In this document: piece after piece, positions 11,141 through 22,235 of the stretch | Position numbering within the stretch: position 1 is the stretch's first letter | Layout: each line of letters opens with the position of its first letter | Assembly: GCA_050084515.1 (NCBI GenBank) | Contig: CM114272.1 | Location: 57,722,001-57,786,000, forward strand | DNA from: Blasia pusilla | Lineage: Eukaryota > Marchantiophyta > Marchantiopsida > Blasiales | DNA: 64,000 nt | Reading direction: 5' to 3' | Made by a program: the position numbers and the translations under genes | Notes under the pieces: generated by a model | Seen by the model: only the letters and a program-made list of their open reading frames with translations | Told to the model about the DNA's origin: nothing | Databases searched by the model: none

Positions 11141-12341
11141 ATGACGAGGAAAAAATCTCAAGCAAACAAGGTTGGGAGCTTCACTCCCAAGTCCATGAGG
11201 ACTCCTGCGTCACCATCTCCAGGGCCTCGTTCGGCCAATGAGATAAGGAAGCAAGAAATCGAGGAGCGGGAAAGGGAAGCAGAGATGCACAAGCAGGAGC
11301 TTCTTGCAAAACGTGTACAGGAGGCGCTCGATAAACAGAACGTAGAGGCTGAGGCATCGCAGGCCTTGAAGAAAGGGGTCGCTGACAAAAACCGAGAAAA
11401 GAAGCGTCTAGACGCGTCGGTGAGGAGAGCAGAATTGGCTAAAGCTCGGAGGGAAAAAGCAATAGCCATTGAAGAAAGCCCTGCCCGTCCAACCGAAAGT
11501 GTTGAGATGCAGGAAATGTCCCCGATGAAGTCCGGGGACACAATCAATATAGCGCAAACGGCCGAAGTTCAAGTCACAGACGATGAGGTCATGAGGACCG
11601 CCAGCGTGGAGATGGTGGATATCGGTGAAGAAGCAGGAGAGCGGTCATCCTTGTCTCTAAGCCCGGCGGAAGAAATCGACCTCTATCGGATCGACGAGTT
11701 TCCAGTGGACTTGCCATTTCTTTGTCCCCAAAGCGATTGGTGGCCAAGACACCGACCCAATCTTCGAGCGGGTAAGAGAGGATCTTTATTTTTTGAATTA
11801 TGTGAAGGCCCATGTTGCAATTCATTGGCAATTCAGTGATCTTATTGATCTTGTCCTCGTTGTGACAGGTGGTAAAGCAGATGGCACTGATGGAGGGCCA
11901 CAACGCCCCGAGAATTCCACTTTGCCGATTGCGGACCATGGAGTACGTCCACAAAATTCAATCTGACGAGGATATTGCGAAGCTCAAACAATCGGCGGTG
12001 ACAGCATCCTACGTCAACAGCTTCCCTCCGTTCTATGTTCAGCCTTACGATGACCATGGAACCCAAGCGCTGGTTACGGAGGAGGACTTGGAATCGCTCG
12101 ACACATTCTGGAGGATGAGAGATCAGGAATTCAGAAGGGCGATAGAGGGGACGTAATTCAACTGGATGAGGAACCTGTATTTCTTCATCTGGGATGGAAA
12201 TCACAGGTTCATGGCATGGACAAAGTTTGCAGAGGAGCGCCCAAACTCATTGGAGGCACATTTTTGCGTGAAGGCAGTGGTGCTACATCCATACCCTCAT
12301 CACATGGCGACGGTGGAGATGGCCATGCATGCCATGAACAT
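11141..12341 (+). pseudogene. Element A gene M, exons 1-2 (A2, truncated)
   Basis: Exon 1 (11,141-11,771) begins MTRKKSQANKVGSFTPKS. It continues as a roughly 90-residue Glu/Arg/Lys-rich helix with strong coiled-coil character, then an acidic stretch (EEIDLYRIDEFPVDLP). A frameshift near 11,718 breaks the end: the GGQDTDPIFER ending matches other copies only in another frame. Intron 1 (11,772-11,869) has GTAAGA...GACAG ends, and this is the only copy that keeps the donor. Exon 2 (11,870-12,341) carries RIPLCRLRTMEY, FPPFYVQPY and EAHFCVKAVVLHPYPHH, with a TAA stop near 12,154 (EGT-stop). The remaining exons are absent because A3 starts inside intron 2. I do not recognise a domain in exons 1-2. 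Confidence 0.8.
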
Positions 12342-12894
12342 GTAAGTTTCTTCTTGCTGCAAACCGTCGGACTCCGACAAGTTGTTTGAGTCGCCACTAT
12401 TTTTGGGATGTTTTTGGCCGAAAGCAACTCGTCGGACTCCGACAAGTTGCTCGACTGATCACTGGTTTAGGATGTTTTTGGCCGAAAGCAACTCGTCGGA
12501 GTCCGACGAGTTGTTCGACTGACCACAGGTTTAGGATGTTTTCTGCCCAAAGCAACTCGTCGGAGTCCGACGAGTTGCTCGAGTGGCCGCATTCTTTGGA
12601 TGTATTTTGAAGAAAGCAACTCGTCGGAGTCCAACAAGTTGCTCGACTCGCCATATTTTTTGGATGTTTTTTTAAGAAAGCAACTCGTTGGAGTCCGACA
12701 GGTTGCTTGACTCGAAGCCGTTTTTGGATGTTTTTGGCCGAAAGCAACTCGTCGGAGTCCGACAGGTTGCATTCGGAAGTTGGGAGCTACATTTTTGGCG
12801 TCAAATTGTAGCTTTCATTGAAATTGCGCAACGTGTCGGACTCCGAGGGGATGATATGTTCACTTTTTTTTGCGGTAACCACTATGTAAATACG
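12342..12894 (+). repeat. M intron 2 palindrome array (A2)
   Basis: After donor GTAAGT come seven palindromes at about 62-65 bp intervals between 12,358 and 12,775. Each sits in a unit with a GGATGTTTTTGGCCGAAAGC-like linker, followed by one imperfect palindrome near 12,830. The arms are mainly CAACTCGTCGGA...TCCGACGAGTTG, with a few CAGGTTG endings. The intron is cut at 12,894 by the terminus of A3. Confidence 0.87.
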
Positions 12895-12955
12895 GGGGGC
12901 TGGTATTCTGGCATGAGAGAGTAAGAGAGGAGAGGAAGAGAGGAGAGTCTCTCTT
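12895..12955 (+). repeat. Element A terminal inverted repeat, M side (A3)
   Basis: This repeats the 1,165 terminus: five Gs, CTGGTATTCTGG, then GTAAGAGAGGAGAGGAAGAG. The run of Gs overlaps the TACGG of the host intron by one base, so the boundary is certain to within one nucleotide. Confidence 0.85.
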
Positions 12956-14798
12956 AAAAAAAAAGGGCCAAATCCGCCTCCTCTCTTCAAAACTTTTTGA
13001 CATATTTGAAAAAAAAATTTGCTTTCAAATTCATGAAATCTTTAGAAGAGAGTAGGTAGTGGTCCACATTCGGGCCTAAAGAAACCTCCTTTTTCTAGCG
13101 GGCAAAAAAAAAGTAGACATCATAAGACCACTACAAACATTTTTCCATCACTCTCCATGTGAGCCTAAGTTTCTTAACATTGCTTGTCTCGGTCTAGAAT
13201 AAGCAATGCCCATGGGTATTTTAGTTGGAGGACCACCCGGATGCGCATCGGTACGATGCCAACCTCTCTTCTTGCAGGGATTGTTGCCTGCATCATGGCC
13301 TCCCCCGAATTGCCTCATAATCAACTTTCTGTTGGCTATGAATGGTGTCTGCTCAAGACCAACTTTGTGAAATGTGAACACATGAGACGATAATTGAACC
13401 AAAAGATTGTTAGCTGTCTGGAGTAAAGAGGAACTCATGTCCCTTCATTCAGATCCTAAATCTGAGAAACCGAGAAGCTGCACCCCTCCCAACCCGTCGG
13501 AATTTTACAGGTTGCAACTCTTGCAACCCATCGGAATCAGATGGCTTGCACCCCTTGCAAGCAAGCTCACCATAAGAAAGGAAATATTTTGAGAAGTGAT
13601 TCCCTTCCACCCTGCACCCACGAAAATCCAACAGGTTGGGAATCTGAAATGGCAATCGGATAGGTAGTAGGAATCCTTCACATCTTAGACAAGAAAAGAA
13701 GCCTACAACTGGTTTGATGAATCTAGGGGAACGAGCCGAAAGTGAAGAAGCCGGCCACAATGCCTCAGAAGTTGGTCTCATAGGGAAAGAGTCCGATCAC
13801 TCAAGCAGCCAACCTCTCAGAATCCGACAGCTTGCCTGGAAATGGTTAAAAAGTTGTAGTGGTCAAAAAGTGAAAAGTTGCAACCCGTCAAAATCAGACG
13901 GGTTGCAAAATAAACATTCTAAGTAGCTAGACGAACACAATCCACAAGTCCAAAAAAAAAAATTCAGCAAAATTTTACAAACACCATTATCGGTTGAAAA
14001 AATCTCGTCCTTTATTACATACAAAGGAATCTCGGAAATGTACATTTGATCTAGTCTATGATTTCTTCAGCCTCATCATCTAAAAATTTACTCCTAACTC
14101 TCCTAGGTTCCTGTACAAAAGGAATGTCCTGGGATACAAGTGGCTCCTCTGGCTGATTGTAGACGGGGATCGAAAATGTTGGCGAATTCGAGAGCCTTGG
14201 CCCCCCCTAGGTAAACCATAACGGTCCCATGTAACCTGATTTGAGTCCCACCGCCTTCCTCGGCAGTATATCTTGTACGCTCTGCAATGTGACACCCATC
14301 CAATATCAATATGTGCTCCGGTCCTTGGAAATACCATGATGGCAATCCAACAAGTAGTAGGAATCCAACACCTCTTAGAGAAGAGAAGAAGCCTACGCCT
14401 TGTTTTACGATACTAGGGGAAGGTGCCAAAGTGAAGAAGCCCGCCAGAATGCCTCTAAAGTTGGACCAACAAGGAAAGAGTCCGATCATCCACGCAGCCA
14501 ACCTGTCGGAATCCGACAGGTTGCCTCGAAGTGGTTAAAAAGGTGTAGTGGAAATTCGACGGGTTGCAAAATAGAAGTCCTCGTAGTACATAGACGATCA
14601 CATTCGAAAAGACATAAAAGATATTCAGCAAACTTTTAGAAACACCACCATCGTCCGAAAAAATCTTGTCCTTTATTACATCCGAAAGAAGCTTGGAACT
14701 GTACATTTCATCTATTCTATGAATTCTTTTGTCCTCGTCATCAAATAAATCCCTTCTCCAAACACTACAGTCAAGCAAGGTCCTTGAGTTCTTTGAAC

Positions 14799-17312
14799 TC
14801 ACTCGTCATTGTCTGAGAGCTCTTGCAAAATTACTTTCGGCCTTGCCCTCCCGATTTTTGGAATCGTTGGAAGTGACGATGGTGTCACTACCAATGGTGG
14901 GTCTGGAACCGGAGCTCTCGGCTTCGGAGGAAAGTTGTACGCCCCAACTAGCCTGTCCTAATCTGCCTTTGCCTCCTTGCAAAGGTCAAACAGTTCCTCC
15001 CTTCCCTCGAGGCAGAGAATGTTCCTGCCACTCTGCCAGGCCCCCTTGATACTCGCCCCTGAAAGGCCCACTAAGTCGAACACCAAGTCACCCGGCCTTG
15101 AGCAGAGCTCGATGAGCGTTTGCATCAGGGTTGGCGACTTTTCCCTTCCTCCAAGTAGTGGGGTACCGTCTTGCATGAAAATTCTCGGGGGGGAATTGTA
15201 TAAACTATCTAAGCTGTACCCATCGGAGCATGGATCCACAGGATCCTAGATCTTAAACACCTTGAAGTTGTGCTCGGGTTGAACGAAGCAATAAACATAG
15301 GAGTGGTCCATCTGTAAAGAAGCACGTTGGAAACAATGTCAGCAACTTGGCCACTGGTCTACTCTGAGTATGGTGACATTATGTGCAACACGTCACCAAA
15401 GAACTTCGCTTAACCCTAGAGAACTTCTTTATAATACTAACATTGAAGCAACCTGTCGGAGTCCGACGGGTTGTTTTTGTCCATGACCAACCCGTCGGAA
15501 GGCGACAGGTTGCTGGCTTAGAGAAGCCCATGGTTGGCTAAGAGCAACCCGTCGCTTTCAGACGGGTTGCAGCTTTTCGGTAACACAGGGAAAAAGCATT
15601 ACCACCTGCAACCGGTCGGAACAAGACGGGTTGTAGATGGTAATGCGTTTTCCCTGTGTTTCTGGGAAAGATGCAACCCGTCGGAAAACGACGGGTTGCT
15701 CTCAACCAAGCATGGGCTGCTATAAGCTAGGAACCTGTTGCCTTCCGACGGGTTGCTCATGGACAAAAACAATCCGTCGGAGAAATACAATCTCGAGACA
15801 GGAATAGAGCCTTACCCGAATTTGACTCGTCGCGGATCGAAGTGGGTACTCGTTCTTGATGATCCACGATTGCGCCGTCCTCCACTTCAACGACCTCTTG
15901 ACGTAGTGGAGGTTGAAAAGCTCATCCTCGCTCCCTCCAGTCAAAACTAAGAAGCAGCCCCTGTCATTGAGATAAGCGTCTGCAAAGGAAAACAAGAGCG
16001 CGAATCTGGTCACAAGAAAGGGGAACATTCCAGTCTGGGACCCCGTCGGACGGATTCTCGTCCCACAATCGCAACCCTGAGGGCAAATCAGCAATCAAGA
16101 GATCCACCGCCACCTCTTTGACCATTCCATGGACCGTCCAGGGAGCGTGCCCATTTCGTTGAAGCTTCCGTCCTAGCGTTGTAAATTTCTCGATGGCGGG
16201 TATCGACGCTTGAGAACTGAAACTTTTCAGCTCATCCAATAGATTCGTGAACTGAAGGATGACGCTTGTCCGGGTCGTTGTTTCTCTATGTCTTCCTAAG
16301 GCTGATGGACTGTATTCTCCTTGGGACAACCCTGGCGCCTCTCGCTTCCACTTCTCCCGAGTCTGCGGTCGGCTTGTTGGGGTCTCTATGACCTTAGACT
16401 CTAGTGGGGTTTTTTTCGCGGAGGACCTGGTCCGACCCTCTCTCCCCGCTCGCACGGACGATTTCGGCTCTCGCCTTGAATCTTCAGCCTCTCTTTGGGA
16501 AGACTCGGCCTCGGAATTCTTTGATCCCCTCGCCTTGCCTTTGAGACCCACTATAGATTTGTCTTTGGCTGTGTGGACCTTGGAAGCCAACTCCGCTATC
16601 TCGAGGGCTTGCTCTTCCGCATCTCCTTCGAAAAAGTCTTCAGGCTGCACAAAATTGGGGATGTCGTCCCGTCCTGCGGCCACCGCATCATAAAGCAGGC
16701 ATAGATCTTTCTCGGTAATGTCCTAGGGTCGTTGAAGTCCAGCCAAATCGGGAAATTCTTCACCTCCCAATCGCACATGCTCTGAGCCATCTCCGTGTCG
16801 TACATGGAGAATGTCTCTCCATCAGGCGGAGAAGCCCACAATTTTCATGTTGCCGGTATTTTTTGTTAGGTACCTGCATTCTTACAATGGACAAGGTACC
16901 TGAACACCATATGTTGGGTAGCTCTTAGTCGAGATGCATCGGCCGCCAGCCCCTGAAGATCTCGCTTCTTCTTTGCGAAATCCCTTTTCTTCCCCTCGAT
17001 TTCTTCGTCAAGGTCTGCCTAAGGGAGGATGCAATCCTTGAACATCGTCTTGAAACCTGGGTTTTTGATGGGCTTGTCCCGGATGTCATCAAGCCAAAGT
17101 TTGAAATCTACAACACTCTCTAGGTTTTCTTCCTCCGGAAGTGGCTTTATTCTTTTCAGCTCTGCTTCGAGACCGTCGAGCATGGACTTCCCGATAAGTC
17201 GCAACGCGTCCCAGAACGACCATTCGCGGAGCCAGTGGGAGATCATTGGATCAGAGACACCTAGAGGATGGTGTGCCGCCCTCTTTTGGGCCTCTGTGCC
17301 CTCGAGACTGAT
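14799..17312 (-). pseudogene. Element A gene M, 3' part (A3, decayed)
   Basis: Exon 4 (14,799-15,311) and the last 1.5 kb of exon 3 (15,816-17,312) remain. The motif IV position reads LLIADLPSGLRLWDENPSDG, and exon 4 keeps RPGDLVFDLVGLSGAS and GRNILCLEG, as in the other copies. Damage: a TAG replaces CAG at 15,246-15,248 (FKI-stop-DP), another replaces CAG at 17,019-17,021, and frameshifts occur near 16,010 and 16,724. The upstream part of exon 3 and everything before it is replaced by the T gene on the other strand. The intact TTRTSVILQFTNLLDELK linker between the acidic region and the methyltransferase-like part helps align the copies. Confidence 0.75.
15312..15815 (-). repeat. M intron 3 with palindrome series (A3)
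   Basis: The intron lies between GTAAGG and TTTACAG. It holds about seven palindromes built on CAACCCGTCGG/CCGACGGGTTG between 15,449 and 15,780. Several have non-complementary inner bases, so the inner arms are decaying faster than the outer GCAACC/GGTTGC. Confidence 0.75.
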
Positions 17313-18296
17313 GGAGTAACTTCTCCAAAATCAGTGAATGTTTTATTTCAAAAGCCCTCCGTTGCTGGAAGTTCGCAACATCCGGTCGCTGGGGTGGTTC
17401 AACAATATGGGATTCCGGTCATGGAGGTGGATTGCAACCTGAAACGATGGCATATATCTCGGAGCAACCCCGGACGTGGACCCACTTGTACGGCAGGATC
17501 TGATGGCATTAGGAGAGCATGTGGCACTTTCCTAAATAAGAACTGTATATGGACTGGACGACCACTGCTTGGGTTTTGGGGACTCAAAACCTTTGATCGT
17601 TTCACAAGGACCGGGGATCAATTGAAGTACTTCTTCTGCCCAAATGAATCTTGCGCTTCCCGCAAGTCTTATCTGGCTGCCATTGGAGCTCTGGGGAATA
17701 CCCCCACGATTTGGCCCATCGCCGCAGGTACGAACTGCACTCAAGACGAAGTGGACAATCTTACAAGTGCCGGTTTTAGACTCGTAGACAGAGGAAGTTT
17801 GGAGCATGTTCGCATTACAGAGACCTTCGCATTTCGTATTCAACCCAAGATTGATGTCAACATGTACCCGAAGAAGGTGGATGATCTCAATCCACTATTC
17901 CTGTTTGAGTCTAGAAATAGGATGAAGAGAAACAGAATGTGTAGGCCAACGGTGGAGAGAGCAAAGTGAATTGCATCAGCTCGAGAAGAAAAAATGGAGA
18001 TCATCGCCACAAAAGATGTCCACAATGGCAATGGAATAGGAAGGATGTATTGGATCAGGAACAACACTGTAAATTCAAGTGTCACAGGGGTGTATGTGGT
18101 GCACATCTGTTGCTTTCCCACATGTTCATGTGATGACTTTGTCCAAAGAGAGACAAGTGGCAAAAGGTATTTCCCTTGTAAGCACATGTACTATGTGTTG
18201 CTTGTAGTTTTAAGAGAGCCGGAGGTAGGAGTAGGACTCCACCAACCAATTCTGTCCCTCAAAGAAGTGCGAAGTATTTTAAACAAACCAATTTGA
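17313..18296 (+). pseudogene. Element A gene T, C-terminal SWIM exon (A3)
   Basis: The reading starts at the fusion with M (TSPKSVNVLFQKPSV...) and ends NKPI-stop at 18,296. It has a four-Cys-like segment (FFCPNESCASRKSY) and a SWIM finger (TCSCDDFVQRE...RYFPCKHMYYV), with the CxC-x15-CxH spacing used by many Mutator-like transposases for DNA binding. A TGA at 17,967-17,969 replaces CGA (VERAK-stop-IAS, against VERAKRIAS in A5). The N-terminal and catalytic parts are absent. Confidence 0.78.
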
Positions 18297-18659
18297 GGAT
18301 GCAAAATGAGATTTTAAATTGTACTTTCATTTTTCCAGAACCTTCACTTTGAGCTTCAACTCTATTTTGCCCAGGGCAAATGATAGATTTTTTCCAGACC
18401 TTGGATGGAAAAAGTGATTGGTTCCACACTTATGATTCCACTGATTTTTCAGTTTTCTTAATTTTGTGCAATTTGCAACTCCTCGGAGTCAGATGGGTTG
18501 CCAAAATATGGAAGAGGAAAGAAAAACTGTGGGAGTGCTTAAGAACTGAGAAGAAAAGTGCAAAAAAATTCACACAAAAAGTTTCCTCTCTTCAACCCAA
18601 CGGAAACTCTCTTCAAATCACAAGAAACTCTCTTAAAAAAAAGTATCTCTTTTGGTTGA

Positions 18660-18723
18660 AGGTAGTTTCCTCTCTCCTCTCTCCTCTCTCCTTGGATCTC
18701 TTCCTCTCCTCTTACTGCACCTC
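18660..18723 (-). repeat. Element A terminal inverted repeat, T side (A3)
   Basis: On the minus strand this reads GAGGTGCAGTAAGAGGAGAG and continues as GA-rich sequence. It matches the terminus at 43,324 with one change in the first dozen bases (GCAG for GCGG). An imperfect palindrome lies just inside near 18,475-18,500. Confidence 0.82.
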
Positions 18724-18729
18724 GTAGAT

Positions 18730-19200
18730 CTTTTGACTCGTCGGATTGCAAGAGGTTGCCTTAGAACTCTCCGTTGTTGCATTGTTACCCGAGGGATAGA
18801 AAAGAGTGCAACCTGTCAATAACCGACGGGTTGCCCAGGTACCTCGCCTATTATCTCAAAATGAGGGAAGCGTGCAACCTGTCGGCCTCCAACGGGTTGC
18901 GCAAGTGCCTCGCCTTGTAATGCTTACATGAAGGAAGCGTGCAACCCGCCTGCCTCCGACGAGTTGCATGGCCCGCGTTGTTATCCCAAGACGAGGGAAG
19001 CGTGCAACCCCCCGGTCTCTGACGGGCTGCGCGGGTACCTTGCGTTCTTGCCCCAAGATGGTGGAGGCACGCAACCTAGCGGACTCCGACGGGTTGCTAG
19101 CATAGCTCGGCTTTTTAACCCGAGGACGGATGCCTCCAACCCGTCCGAGACCGTCAGGTTGGTGGTTTTCACATCCATAACGGCCGACACATCGTCGTCG
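18730..19200. repeat. Spacer palindrome array (A4)
   Basis: About seven palindromes occur at roughly 55-70 bp intervals. They include units with outer arms such as GAAGCGTGCAACC...GGTTGCGC. The region aligns with the M-proximal two thirds of the A2 spacer. Confidence 0.75.
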
Positions 19201-19243
19201 GAACGACGGTGCTTCCCAACGGTTAGCCCAACGGCTCAAAAAG

Positions 19244-19251
19244 TATAAATA
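19244..19251 (+). promoter_or_regulatory. TATA box of gene M (A4)
   Basis: TATAAATA lies 221 bp upstream of the M start at 19,465, with the same AAAAGTATAAATAGG setting as in the other copies. Confidence 0.75.
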
Positions 19252-19464
19252 GGCGAGGGTTCGCTCATTTCCAGTTTTTTGTTTTGCGATCTCGATTGCT
19301 CTTCCGCGCACCAGCGTACCAGATACCCAGGGGCGTTTTACACGGCTACTCATTGCGAGACGATTCGAGCGACTCATCGCGAAATGATCCGAGTGACTCA
19401 TCAAGGCGACTCATCGTACATAGAAAGAAATTTCGTTGTCAAGGAGGAGGCATTTTCGGGAACA

Positions 19465-22235
19465 ATGACAAGGAAAAAATCTCAAGCAAGCAAGGTTGGG
19501 AGCTTCACTCCCAGTCCAGGACTCATGCGTCACCATCTCCAGGGCGTCGTTTGGCCAATGAGATCAGGAAGCAAGAGATCGAGGAGCATGAAAGGGATGC
19601 GGATATGCACAGGCAGGAGCTCCTTGCAAATCGTGTTGAGGAGGCGCTCGAAAAACAGAACGCAGAGGCTGAGGCGTTGCAGGCCTTGAAGAAAAGGATC
19701 GCCGAGGAGAAGCGTGAAAAGAAGCGCCTGGACGCGTTGGTGAGGAGAGCAGAATTGGCAAAAGCTCGAAGGGAAAAAGCGATTGCCATGGAAGAAAGCC
19801 CGGCCCGTCCAACCGAAAGTGTCGAGATGCTAGAAATGTCCCCGATGAAGTCCGGGGACACAATCAATATAAAATCGGCTGAGGAAACGGCCGAAGTTCA
19901 AGTGACGGACGAAGAGGTCATGAGGACCGCCAACGTGGAGATGGTGGATATCTCTGAAGAAGCAGGAGAGCTATCTTGCTCGTCTCTTAGCCCGGTGGAA
20001 GAAATCGACCTCCTATCGGATCGATGAGTTTCCAGTGGACTTGCGAGCTGCTGTACCAGAGCAGTTGGCGAGCCAAGACACCGACCCAATCTTTGAGCGG
20101 GAAAGAAACGATGTTCTTTGAGTTATGTGAAGGCCCATCTTGCAATTCAGTTTAGTTTATTGACTTTGTCCCCGTTGTGACAGGTGGTAAAGCAGATGGC
20201 ACTGATGGAGGGCCAGAACGCCCCGAGAATTCCACTTTGCCGATTGCAGACAATGGAGTACGTCCGCGAAATTCAGTCTGACAAGGATATTGCGAAGCTG
20301 AAACAGTCGGCAGCGAAAACATCCTACGTCGACAAATTCCCTCCGTTCCCTTCTATGTTCAGCCTTACGATGAACATGGAACCCAAGCATTGGTGACGGA
20401 GGAGGACTTGGAAGCGCTCGACACATTCTAGAGGATGAGAGATCATGAATTCATAAGAGCGATTGAGGGGACGGAATTCAGCTGGATGCGGAACCTGTAT
20501 TTCTTCATCTGGGATGGAAGCCACAAGTTCATGGTGTGGACCCAATTTGCAGAGGAGCGCCAAAACTCATTGGAGGCGCATTTCTGCGTGAAGGAAATTG
20601 TCCTACATCCATACCCTCATCACATGGCGACTTTGGAAATGGCCAAGCATGCCATGAACACGTAAGTTTCATCTTCCTTTATTTTGATTGTTGCAAACCG
20701 TCGGACTCCGACGAGTTGTTTAACTACTGGTAACAAAACATATGATGCCTCAAAGCAACTTGTCTTAGTCCAACAAGTTGCTTGACTGGCCCCTATTTTT
20801 AGGATGTTTTTGGCCGAAAGCAACTCGTCAGAGTCCGACGAGTTGCTTGACTGGTCGCTATTTTTAGAATTTTTTGGCCGAAAGGAACTCGTCAGACTCC
20901 GATGGGTTGCATTCGCCAGCACGGGTAGGTGATCGGAGTAGGGGAGCTTGATTTTTGGTGTCAAATTGCAGCTTTACTTGAAATTGTGCAACCTGTCGGA
21001 TTGTAACGGGTTGATATGTTCACTTTTTCCTCGGAGACCACTCTCTGAATACAAATTATCTGTCAACGCGTCGGATTCCGACGGGTTGTAACCAGGCAAT
21101 CACAAATCTGAATGCAATCCGTCGGACTCCGATGGGTTGCAATATTTAGCTCATAGCGCCCATTCCGACCATGAGGTGTGGTGACCTGTCGGAGTCCGAC
21201 GGTCTACAAGAACCCATGTAGCTTGCAAAACTTCTTATATTGTGTTTGGATGTGCAAGATTGTATCCGAGGGGAATGTCACCCACCATTAGATCCAGGAT
21301 TGCGATCGGGTGAAGAAATTGCTAACGACGCACCCGGCAGAGTACAAGGGGTTCTTGGGTGACGCCCTTGTTAATGAGATGCTAGCAAAGGGGGCTCAAA
21401 AAAAAGACTTGGGAAAATACATTTACTTCCCAAGATGCAACCGTGACAATCCTTTGCAGGTCGAAGATACAGGCCGCCAGAAGAGCGCTTCATTGGAGCT
21501 GGAGCGGAGGGAGAATATGTCTGTGTCTGATCGTGCTAAATTCATCCAAGCTGCAGTATCTGCAGCTACGAAGTACACTGCAAGCAAGATGCAGCACTAC
21601 ATTGTCATTCTCAACCCGGAACTTGGCCCCGATTTCTACAAGGAGTTGAAGGCGATAATCAAGCGCCAGCGGAGAGGGATGAAGATCCGCAGGGTCGGAT
21701 TGGGCAGAAAGTGCCACTCGACCGCGTCCATAGATTTGCCTTGTCAAGAATTTCCGAATTTAGGAGAATACGATTGATGAAAGTCAGTCTCGAAGGCACA
21801 GAGGCCCAAAAGAGGGCGGCACACCATCCTCCAGGTGTCTCTGATCCAATGATCTCCCACTGGCTCCGTGAATGGTCATTTTGGGATGCCTTGCGGCTTC
21901 TCGGGAAGTCCATGCTTGTGGGTCTCCAAGAGGAGCTTAAAAAAATAGAGCCAGTTCCGGAGGAAGAAAACTTTTGAACTTTGGCTGGATGACATCCGGG
22001 ACAAGCCCATAAAAAACCTAGGCTTCAGGACGATGTTAAAGGATAACATCCTCCCTCAAGCAGACCTAGATGAAGAAATAGAGGCAAAGAAAAGGGATTT
22101 CGCAAAGAAAAAGTGAGATCTTCAGGAGCAGGCGGCCGATGCATCTCGACAAAGAGCTGCCCAACGCATGGCATTCACGTACCTTGTCCAATGTAAGAAT
22201 GCAAGAACGTGGAAAAAAATACCGGCAGCCTGCAA
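19465..22235 (+). pseudogene. Element A gene M, exons 1-3 (A4, truncated)
   Basis: The start MTRKKSQASKVGSFTP at 19,465 is followed by the charged coiled-coil segment. An extra C near 20,010 shifts the frame at EEIDLL. Exon 2 (20,184-20,661) has a 5-bp insertion near 20,347 and a TAG replacing TGG at 20,429-20,431 (DTF-stop-RMRD). The exon 3 acceptor is GTGCAAG here, against GTGCAG-G elsewhere. Exon 3 (from about 21,259) keeps RIVSEGNVTHH, a TKYTASKMQ helix and NPELGPDFYKELKAIIKRQ, and has a 1-nt deletion near 21,675. The sequence is cut at 22,235 before the methyltransferase-like region. Confidence 0.78.
20662..21258 (+). repeat. M intron 2 palindrome array (A4)
   Basis: From donor GTAAGT to the altered acceptor there are about eight palindromes. 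The first four use the CTCGT/ACGAG arms and the distal ones use CCCGT/ACGGG. Spacing is about 63 bp at the start and becomes irregular toward the acceptor. This is the same two-zone layout as in A1 and A5. Confidence 0.8.

Larger units (their letters stand above)
7931..12894. mobile_element. Element A copy A2 (T part, spacer, M exons 1-2)
   Basis: This copy is truncated at both ends. It starts inside T just after the AFHWQ codons, where it is joined to spacer sequence of A1. It continues through T exon 1, the bidirectional spacer, and M exons 1-2, and is interrupted inside M intron 2 at 12,894 by the terminus of A3. Its orientation is opposite to A1, making A1-A2 a head-to-head chimera. Confidence 0.85.
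12895..18723. mobile_element. Element A copy A3 (M 3' half fused to T 3' half)
   Basis: Both termini are present: GGGGGCTGGTATTCTGGC at 12,895 and ...CTCTTACTGCACCTC ending at 18,723. Internally the start of M, the spacer and most of T are missing. M exon 3 joins T at 17,309-17,312 through a shared TGAT. The 9-bp flanks do not match: GTAAATACG (12,886-12,894) on the left and GTAGATCTT (18,724-18,732) on the right. Left flank sequence is M intron 2; right flank sequence is the Element A spacer. The two ends therefore come from different insertions. Confidence 0.87.
18724..22235 (+). mobile_element. Element A copy A4 (spacer and M exons 1-3)
   Basis: The copy begins at the A3 right terminus within the bidirectional spacer. 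Its first bases (GTAGATCTTTTGACTCGTCGG) align with 10,077-10,097 of A2. It runs through the M promoter and exons 1-3, and stops at 22,235 after CCGGCAGCCTGCAA, where Ty3 sequence begins. The T gene and M exon 4 are absent. Confidence 0.85.

Noticed and set aside
10576-11241. A 221-codon frame leading into M exon 1 (A2)
   Set aside because: It crosses the palindromic spacer and the TATA box and is open only because the repeats have few stops. The conserved MTRKKSQ start at 11,141 is in a different frame.
12397-12772. Open frames of about 100 codons across the M intron 2 arrays, on both strands
   Set aside because: They translate the tandem palindromes (SDELL/TRRTPTSC-type repeats) and change with every array; they are repeat shadows.
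17029-17319. Plus-strand open frames opposite M exon 3 in A1 and A3 (for example MQSLNIVLKPGF...)
   Set aside because: They are mirror readings of the conserved minus-strand M protein and share its indels.
22122-22235. A C-terminal extension of the Ty3 RNase H frame beyond 22,236
   Set aside because: The last 35 or so codons are antisense to M exon 3 of A4; the frame merely stays open across the junction.
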